Positions 62,101 through 64,000 of a stretch of 64,000 nucleotides of DNA are shown here, piece after piece; within the stretch, counting starts at the first letter, position 1; each line of letters opens with the position of its first letter. The position numbers and the translations under genes are program-made. This stretch comes from Trachythela sp. YZ-2020. Its lineage: Eukaryota; Cnidaria; Anthozoa; Malacalcyonacea; Clavulariidae. The notes below the pieces were generated by a model. The model did no database searches and was not told the DNA's origin. It worked only from the letters and a program-made list of their open reading frames with translations. The stretch covers positions 62,001-126,000 of the forward strand of contig JADLSH010000390.1 of NCBI GenBank assembly GCA_016169945.1, read 5' to 3'.

Positions 62101-63987
62101 AATTTCATATACAGCCCAATGTTCGGCGTTAAGTATTTCAGCTCAAACCTCAGAAAAACTAGCTTGGCTTCAACGAATCATAGGACTTGATCATAGGAGT
62201 TAGCGTTCCAGTTTACTTAGAGTTCACTGGGTTTATTACTCAATTCGTGAGTGCACAAGATACTGTTATTCGGAATGGGTTATTTCAGGGTAAGCACACT
62301 GTTTCTAAGTTTTATATAGTCTATATAGTATTGTAGTGTGTGAATCTTTAGGTTTTGGTGAATTTGTTATTTTATCTTTTCCAGTTTCACTTAGAAAAGG
62401 ACGAGGGAAGCAATATCCTGATGAGTAAGGTACGTTTATATACAGTCCATGTTGGATAGGAAAATTCAAGTCGAAATGTCCAGTTCATGGATATACCTTT
62501 TAAATCTTTGCTTTAGCAGTATTACATTTTATAGTATTACTATATATATATATATAGTGACGTTGTTATACAAAGTCAAAGATATTTTACACTATCTTTA
62601 TAACCGTATGATTTCGTAAGTATATGTCAACAATCACAAGATGAAGCAAACCGAGGTTCCATGGCCAAGGCGATGTACTTTCCGGAAGGGTGTATTGTCA
62701 TTTTCCAGCAAAGCTGCATTTATTTCTTTAAGTTCTTTAATACATGGTTGCTTATATTAATATCTTGAAAATTAGTAACGTTTAAATACAGTACATTTGA
62801 TCATTCGATCACATTGAATATGCATGTTATGTTTTAAAGGAGGTATTTTATTTCATGTAGCATTGTTTTTGCAGGTGTTTGGTGTTTTATTAACTTTCCT
62901 TCAAGTGGGTCAATCTGAGATAATGCTGAAACATGTGTTTGCTAGTCTGAGATCTTTTATCCACAAGGTACTATTAAATTATTTTAAGCCGTTTTGCTTA
63001 CGCTGTTTTGCTGATAAAATTAGTCAGCCAATTAGCGAAGCCAAAAATAGCCAAGGCTTGAAGTGTACACACGGCTTTAGTGTTTTGTTTTGGTGGCGCA
63101 GTCGTCAGAGCAAGCGCCTTTCACCTCTGAGTCTTGAGTTCGATTCTCGCTGAGGACTATGCTCATCACACTCATGTGAAAAGAGTACGTCAACGCTCTG
63201 CCGAAAGTCGTGGGTTTTCTCCGGGCACTCCGGTTTCCTCCCATAGGGAAAGTTGACTGGGTGGGTTAGGATATACAGATTAGGAAAGTAATATCACAAT
63301 TGTTGTAAAAATAGATAATGTAGGCTAAATACATAATATAGGTAAGCAAGATACTTGATGTAATCGGTCACTGAAAAGCCCCAACGGGGAGTGAGCTGAA
63401 TAATGTATGTATGTATGTAAATATTCAGATCTTGCAGTCACGTGAGAGTATTAATTACGTCATGCTAAAGAACCCGCCATTTTGGGTGGCAAAAATCATC
63501 ACGAGCACTCCGGACAGCAGCAATAATGCCTGATTAAATTCGCCAGAAAGTGGCCTTTCTAAATTCTCACACAAAGGCAACAACCACAACCTTACTTTGA
63601 CGGCGTTTGACGCAAAGTGTGTTCTTAATTAGTTTGAAATATTTGCCATCCAAAATGGCGGAAGCCAAACAAAACATCACGTATTTGTTGTGACGTCACT
63701 TGCAAAGCCTGAATATATAACATATTCTTAGACACTTGAAAATGGATGATCCCGTACTAATTTATTGTTTTCTGTTGTCAGTTTCCAACAGCTCTATTTA
63801 AGGGCGCCGGAGAGCATTGTGGTCGTCTTATATACGAGGTACCGGCTATAGCTTACCAATAAAACTCAATGACTCTTTTGTTATTAACCATCTTTTGATG
63901 ACATGTATCAAGACCGATTAATTTTGTATGATTGTTTTCTAGGTTCTACGATGTTGCAGTAGTAAGCTGGAAATTGTTCGCCATCAG
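28438..63987 (+). CDS. DOCK9: Zizimin-type dedicator of cytokinesis (DOCK9/10/11), 38 exons, runs off the window
   Basis: A guanine-nucleotide exchange factor of the DOCK-D family. In its relatives the DHR2 domain activates Cdc42 (and Rac in some), while the PH and DHR1/C2 domains bind membrane phosphoinositides, so it controls actin and cell shape at the membrane. I placed 38 coding exons by frame, GT-AG sites and family order. They total 4,413 bases (1,471 codons) and every junction phase agrees. Vertebrate relatives have about 2,070 residues, so the last 600, including DHR2, should lie to the right. The chosen start is ATG 28438; an in-frame ATG also occurs at 28429. Introns range from about 100 bases to 9.9 kb (intron 3, which holds an antisense gene). 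No stop or frameshift was seen. Exon coordinates are given in the following entries. Confidence 0.93.
30861..31090 (+). repeat. tRNA-derived SINE
   Basis: The tRNA-like head has an A box (TAGCTCTGTGGTCAGAGCG) and a B box (GGTTCAATTCC) at the right spacing, followed by a non-tRNA body to about 31090. The head is nearly the same as the tRNA-like core at 58661-58730. It lies in DOCK intron 2, sense orientation. Confidence 0.7.
31863..32144. mobile_element. Inverted-repeat element with CCAATAAGCCCC internal repeats
   Basis: The ends share GTAAATCCTCTATT in inverted form, and the next inner segments share a C-rich ATAAGCCCC motif. The interior repeats CAATAAGCCCCC-like units near 32030-32085. It is non-coding and lies in DOCK intron 3. 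Confidence 0.65.
32575..33522 (-). CDS. Exon 2 of the nested membrane-protein gene, with a frameshift
   Basis: Two overlapping frames: 33522 to about 33045 ([10 protein letters not shown] to ATLGFRIKM) and about 33045 to 32575 ([13 protein letters not shown] to the stop). Both are rich in membrane helices, and the first runs into the second at a CCCGGG sequence (33040-33045). One extra C there would make the exon continuous. Without it, translation would end 20 or so residues later. Confidence 0.68.
32575..38690 (-). CDS. Multi-pass membrane protein of unrecognised family, two exons, nested antisense in DOCK intron 3
   Basis: Exon 1 is 38690-38068 and exon 2 is 33522-32575. The donor AACAG|GTTAGT and acceptor TTTTTTTAG|GTTACC join in phase (Arg codon). 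The product has about 520 residues. The N-terminus (about 90 residues) is acidic and Gln-rich. About 11 hydrophobic helices follow: three in exon 1 ([20 protein letters not shown] and two more) and about eight in exon 2, for example [25 protein letters not shown] and [21 protein letters not shown] cytosolic-looking loop has [12 protein letters not shown] and [18 protein letters not shown] do not recognise the family; an integral plasma- or organelle-membrane protein is the safest statement. A one-base frameshift near 33040-33050 separates the two open parts of exon 2, so this copy is either a recent pseudogene or contains a sequence error. The intron holds several transposons. Confidence 0.7.
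34959..35458 (+). repeat. tRNA-derived SINE with conserved central domain, interrupted by a short element
   Basis: The tRNA-like head (A box TGGCGCAGTCGTCAGAGCA, B box GAGTTCGATTCTCGC) is followed by a central segment GTGGGTTTTCTCCGGGCACT through CCGGTTTCCTCCCA, then a tail ending in an ATGT repeat. It is almost identical to the copy at 63092-63419, except for a 165-bp insertion (35154-35318) with a 9-bp duplicated target. The central segment resembles the SINE core domain reported as shared across eumetazoans (Nin-DC); that match is from memory. Confidence 0.88.
35154..35318. mobile_element. 165-bp inverted-repeat element inserted in a SINE
   Basis: The ends CTCTCTCCTCCGCAGAGGCT and its inverted copy (one mismatch near the tip) are flanked by GATTAGGAA at 35145-35153 and 35319-35327. 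The copy at 63092-63419 has the uninterrupted site with a single GATTAGGAA, which proves the insertion. A 9-bp duplication fits Mutator-like elements. Confidence 0.92.
35669..35858. repeat. 21-bp minisatellite
   Basis: Six or so near-exact units of CGACTTCGATTATCGTGTTT plus a final T, then decayed units to about 35858. Because 21 is divisible by three it opens long artificial reading frames. It forms the outer edge of the 33834-35858 element. Confidence 0.95.
35982..36130. mobile_element. 149-bp hairpin element
   Basis: The arms are inverted copies: ACACTCTTTTGATAATTACG and CGTAATTATCGAAAGGGTGT at the ends, and GGGAGCCTCG/CGAGGCTCCC further in. The whole sequence can fold on itself. It is non-coding. 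Confidence 0.78.
36180..36235. repeat. 36-bp palindrome between 10-bp direct repeats
   Basis: GGCTGACTCA occurs at 36180-36189 and again at 36226-36235. The 36 bases between (36190-36225) are an almost pure hairpin: GGGCGTAGTAAAACAC, a few bases, then its exact complement. This is the structure expected of a transposon reduced to its inverted ends with a 10-bp target duplication. Confidence 0.9.
36260..36840. mobile_element. 581-bp inverted-repeat element with internal tandem units
   Basis: The ends CTGGAACGATAAC...AGTGAAGCC are inverted copies, and the left has 12 extra bases. Near the left end ACGCGGTCCGTACGTCAGTT and the following bases recur twice, with a third partial copy (about 36318-36425). 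It is non-coding and shares AAAAGTGAAGCC with the element at 36876-37653. Confidence 0.75.
36876..37653. mobile_element. 778-bp element with nearly perfect 78-bp inverted repeats
   Basis: The left arm 36876-36953 and right arm 37576-37653 are nearly perfect inverted copies, starting CAAAAAGTGAAGCC and containing AACATGGCGGAAATTGAAGG. The AT-rich interior has no coding content. The arms' similarity suggests recent insertion or ongoing correction. Confidence 0.85.
38068..38690 (-). CDS. Exon 1 of the nested membrane-protein gene
   Basis: Encodes 207 residues plus two bases from ATG 38690 and ends at the donor GTTAGT (38067-38062). It contains the acidic/Gln-rich N-terminus ([20 protein letters not shown]) and three predicted membrane segments, around residues 95-117, 138-163 and 170-192. 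Translation past the donor soon reaches a stop after non-hydrophobic sequence, which supports the splice. Confidence 0.72.
39450..39588. repeat. 14-bp minisatellite (TTAGCACCCTCTCC)
   Basis: About nine units of TTAGCACCCTCTCC, some separated by ATGA. It lies in DOCK intron 3. Confidence 0.95.
39979..40490 (-). mobile_element. Non-LTR retrotransposon RT C-terminal fragment
   Basis: The minus strand encodes [47 protein letters not shown] and [12 protein letters not shown], the thumb and C-terminal part of a CR1/L2-type RT. A stop and frame changes are present. The 5' part is absent. Confidence 0.75.
40570..40711. mobile_element. 142-bp foldback element
   Basis: Arms 40570-40637 and 40644-40711 are inverted copies with few mismatches (AACAAGAACTTC, GTTTCGAGCGAAG) around a 6-base loop. 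It would form a long hairpin in RNA. It lies in DOCK intron 3. Confidence 0.82.
42785..45372 (+). CDS. DOCK9: DOCK gene exons 6-9: PH domain and following conserved region
   Basis: Exons 42785-42886, 43169-43240, 43648-43713 and 44519-45372 encode about residues 165-529. The PH domain runs from [10 protein letters not shown] (exon 6) through [11 protein letters not shown] (exon 7) and [12 protein letters not shown] (exon 8) to the C-terminal helix with the conserved Trp in [13 protein letters not shown] (exon 9). The rest of exon 9 encodes the conserved DOCK-D segment with [49 protein letters not shown] and CTEPYMK. Exon 9 is the largest exon (854 bases). The frame from ATG 44534 is internal to this gene and not a separate one. 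The donor of exon 7 is followed by a minisatellite that repeats the donor sequence. Confidence 0.93.
43228..43575 (+). repeat. Tandem repeat derived from the end and donor of DOCK exon 7
   Basis: The exon 7 end and donor (ATATAGAAAG|GTAT) recur about six more times in the following 340 bases, with three variants in which the G of GT is replaced (AGAAAGTTAT). Interleaved units TTGCATTTTTGTGCAGTATA resemble a polypyrimidine tract plus acceptor AG. Units of about 30-50 bp alternate with TTTTATTATTGTACAA. Confidence 0.85.
44102..44412. mobile_element. 311-bp inverted-repeat element rich in TTCGCGCGAA
   Basis: The ends AAGGCCGGTTTACAGTTCGC and its inverted copy (one base different) bound a sequence with several TTCGCGCGAA palindromes. 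It is non-coding, in DOCK intron 8, about 100 bases before the exon 9 acceptor. Confidence 0.8.
45874..46550 (+). CDS. DOCK9: DOCK gene exons 10-12: linker before DHR1
   Basis: Exons 45874-45940, 46248-46303 and 46474-46550 encode about residues 529-595: [10 protein letters not shown] and [46 protein letters not shown]. Order and motifs match the segment between the PH and C2 domains of DOCK9-11. The phases (1, 2, 1) are consistent with their neighbours. Confidence 0.88.
46703..53068 (+). CDS. DOCK9: DOCK gene exons 13-18: DHR1 (C2-like) domain
   Basis: Exons 46703-46890, 49924-49989, 50549-50647, 51612-51750, 52240-52276 and 52984-53068 encode about residues 595-800. Landmarks are [15 protein letters not shown] and [14 protein letters not shown] (exon 13), [14 protein letters not shown] (14), [13 protein letters not shown] (15), [19 protein letters not shown] followed by HHVSCE (16), [13 protein letters not shown] (17) and [15 protein letters not shown] (18). 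This is the DHR1/C2 fold that binds phosphoinositides in DOCK proteins. Intron 13 (46891-49923) is filled by a minus-strand retrotransposon. Introns 17 and 18 hold inverted-repeat elements. Exon 17 has only 37 bases. Confidence 0.92.
47088..47164. repeat. GATA microsatellite at the retrotransposon 3' end
   Basis: About 19 uninterrupted GATA units adjoining the sequence AGTCTTTATTGTCAC. On the element's own strand this is its TATC tail. Confidence 0.95.
47088..49915 (-). mobile_element. Nearly intact non-LTR retrotransposon in DOCK intron 13
   Basis: Antisense to the host gene. Reading 5' to 3': 49880-49458 AP endonuclease ([30 protein letters not shown]); 49411-48485 end of endonuclease ([10 protein letters not shown]) and the RT linker; 48551-47331 RT with [49 protein letters not shown] and catalytic FADD (about 48015), then the thumb and C-terminus. 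Only about three frame breaks occur (near 49440-49455 and 48500-48550). The 5' end of the endonuclease is missing, as expected of 5' truncation. The 3' end is a TATC repeat (47088-47164). It is the least decayed mobile coding sequence in the window. Confidence 0.9.
51160..51376. repeat. Dispersed-repeat-like segment ending in TGGCGGAGGTAA
   Basis: The sequence runs from about AGCCCGGGAAAGC to GAAAACATAATCTCCTGGCG, with a CAGACAAACAAACAG run. It looks like a repeat tail common in marine invertebrate genomes, recalled from memory. There is only one copy in the window, so support is weak. Confidence 0.3.
52410..52930 (+). repeat. SINE core remnant split by an inverted-repeat element
   Basis: CTTTCTCCGTGCACTCCGGT through TTCCTCC at 52439-52465 matches the central domain of the SINEs at 34959 and 63092. 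A different element (52500-52873) is inserted about 40 bases later, and the sequence resumes with TGGCTTGT. Confidence 0.55.
52500..52873. mobile_element. 374-bp element with about 88-bp inverted repeats and 10-bp target duplication
   Basis: The arms (52500-52587 and about 52786-52873) are close inverted copies starting AGCCTGCGTGGCCGGCC and containing CCTGCAAGAAAACCCAGC. AACAAGCGAT is duplicated exactly at 52490-52499 and 52874-52883. A 10-bp duplication fits Mutator-like transposition. It is non-coding, in DOCK intron 17. Confidence 0.9.
53106..53232. mobile_element. 127-bp hairpin element
   Basis: The ends TTCCTAGTTC/GAACTAGGAA and inner CATTACTC/GAGTAATG are inverted. It is short, non-coding, and lies just downstream of exon 18. 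Confidence 0.6.
53616..61718 (+). CDS. DOCK9: DOCK gene exons 19-34: helical (armadillo-like) middle region
   Basis: Exons 53616-53702, 54295-54381, 54645-54760, 55033-55102, 55521-55643, 55875-55946, 56684-56797, 57899-57931, 58070-58153, 58252-58416, 58964-59068, 59552-59867, 60286-60430, 60773-60826, 61209-61303 and 61612-61718 encode about residues 800-1391. Landmarks are [19 protein letters not shown] (19), [15 protein letters not shown] (21), [13 protein letters not shown] (24), [13 protein letters not shown] (27), [15 protein letters not shown] and [13 protein letters not shown] (28), [10 protein letters not shown] and [10 protein letters not shown] (30), and [12 protein letters not shown] (34). 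The region is mainly helical and regulates or dimerises the GEF in relatives. Exon 26 is a 33-base microexon. The Ser/Thr-rich part of exon 30 (about residues 1180-1225) is the variable loop of the family. Confidence 0.9.
57218..57853. mobile_element. 636-bp CAG...CTG inverted-repeat element with GCCGCC palindromes
   Basis: The ends CAGTCCTCGCAATTTT and AAAATTGCGAGGACTG are exact inverted repeats, flanked by CATTTC (57212-57217 and 57854-57859). Inside each end TTGCCGCCGA/TCGGCGGCAA units repeat and can form hairpins. The CAG...CTG ends are hAT-like, but only 6 bp of duplicated target are seen. It lies in intron 25, ending about 45 bases before the 33-base exon 26. Confidence 0.82.
58531..58851. 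mobile_element. Inverted repeat enclosing a tRNA-like core
   Basis: The left arm 58531-58636 and right arm 58743-58851 are inverted copies (GGGAGTGATG, TATTAGGTATGGGTAAATAT, TCGTTCGATAGGA). Between them is a tRNA-like sequence (58661-58730) with GTTAGAGCGCTGCACCGG and GGTTCAATTCC, nearly the same as the SINE head at 30861. It lies in DOCK intron 28. Confidence 0.8.
58875..58955. repeat. CTTTA microsatellite abutting the exon 29 acceptor
   Basis: About 16 ACTTT/CTTTA units end only 8 bases before the acceptor AG at 58962-58963, so the microsatellite itself supplies the polypyrimidine tract of exon 29. Confidence 0.93.
61391..61440 (+). repeat. Partial copy of the TTAA-type element at 20126
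   Basis: AAGGCCGTTTTCCATTACGG and GGGCGAAGCGACC match the left part of the 20126-20355 element. The right end is missing. Confidence 0.55.
61875..62216. mobile_element. About 340-bp foldback element
   Basis: Inverted segments share AACTGGAACGCTAACTC, TTTTTCTGAGGTTTGAG and GGAAATACTTAAAA-like sequence. Arms run about 61875-61985 and 62030-62216, with extra bases on the right. It is non-coding, in DOCK intron 34. Confidence 0.72.
62385..63987 (+). CDS. DOCK9: DOCK gene exons 35-38: last exons in the window
   Basis: Exons 62385-62429, 62875-62967, 63782-63838 and 63943-63987 encode about residues 1392-1471: [35 protein letters not shown] followed by [45 protein letters not shown]. All are in phase 0. 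This is the segment shortly before DHR2 in DOCK9-11, so the gene clearly continues past 64000. A SINE (63092-63419) lies in intron 36. Confidence 0.9.
63092..63419 (+). repeat. tRNA-derived SINE, uninterrupted copy
   Basis: Same family as 34959-35458: tRNA-like head (GGTGGCGCAGTCGTCAGAGC, B box GAGTTCGATTCTCGC), a central domain with TTTTCTCCGGGCACTCCGGT, and an ATGT tail. It contains the single GATTAGGAA that is the empty site for the 165-bp insertion in the other copy. It lies in DOCK intron 36, sense orientation. Confidence 0.88.
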
Positions 63988-64000
63988 GTATAATTATATC

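Overview
This is eukaryotic DNA from an early-branching animal, most likely a cnidarian. It is AT-rich and carries GT-AG introns, single-exon developmental and receptor genes, many dead non-LTR retrotransposons, tRNA-derived SINEs and a dense population of non-autonomous inverted-repeat transposons. The cnidarian assignment is an inference from gene style and repeat content, not from a search.

Layout. 1-5.05 kb: two degenerate CR1/L2-type non-LTR retrotransposons, head to tail. 5.05-9.9 kb: non-coding, with small inverted-repeat elements. 9.94-10.67 kb (minus): an intronless SoxB2 (Sox14/21-type) HMG-box gene, followed by about 5 kb with no gene. 15.92-16.86 kb (minus): an intronless rhodopsin-like GPCR. 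17-21.3 kb: retrotransposon scraps, a hAT-type and two TTAA-type elements, and a 457-bp TTG/TTGCTG microsatellite. 21.5-26.7 kb: a nest of transposons (a terminal-inverted-repeat element holds a minus-strand retrotransposon, which holds two further elements). 26.7-27.9 kb: another retrotransposon remnant.

From 28.4 kb to beyond the right edge lies one large plus-strand gene, a zizimin-type dedicator of cytokinesis (DOCK9/10/11, DOCK-D). I could place 38 coding exons (1,471 codons) whose phases join without a break. They encode the DOCK-D N-terminal region, a PH domain, the DHR1/C2 domain and most of the helical middle region. The catalytic DHR2 domain should lie to the right of the window.

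Intron 3 of the DOCK gene (31,628-41,543) holds a second gene on the opposite strand. It has two exons (38,690-38,068 and 33,522-32,575) and encodes a roughly 520-residue, about 11-pass membrane protein of a family I do not recognise. Its second exon carries a one-base frameshift. Other DOCK introns hold a nearly intact non-LTR retrotransposon (intron 13), hairpin elements, SINEs and microsatellites, several of them close to splice sites. No CRISPR array, operon, bacterial-type gene or genuine tRNA/rRNA gene was seen.
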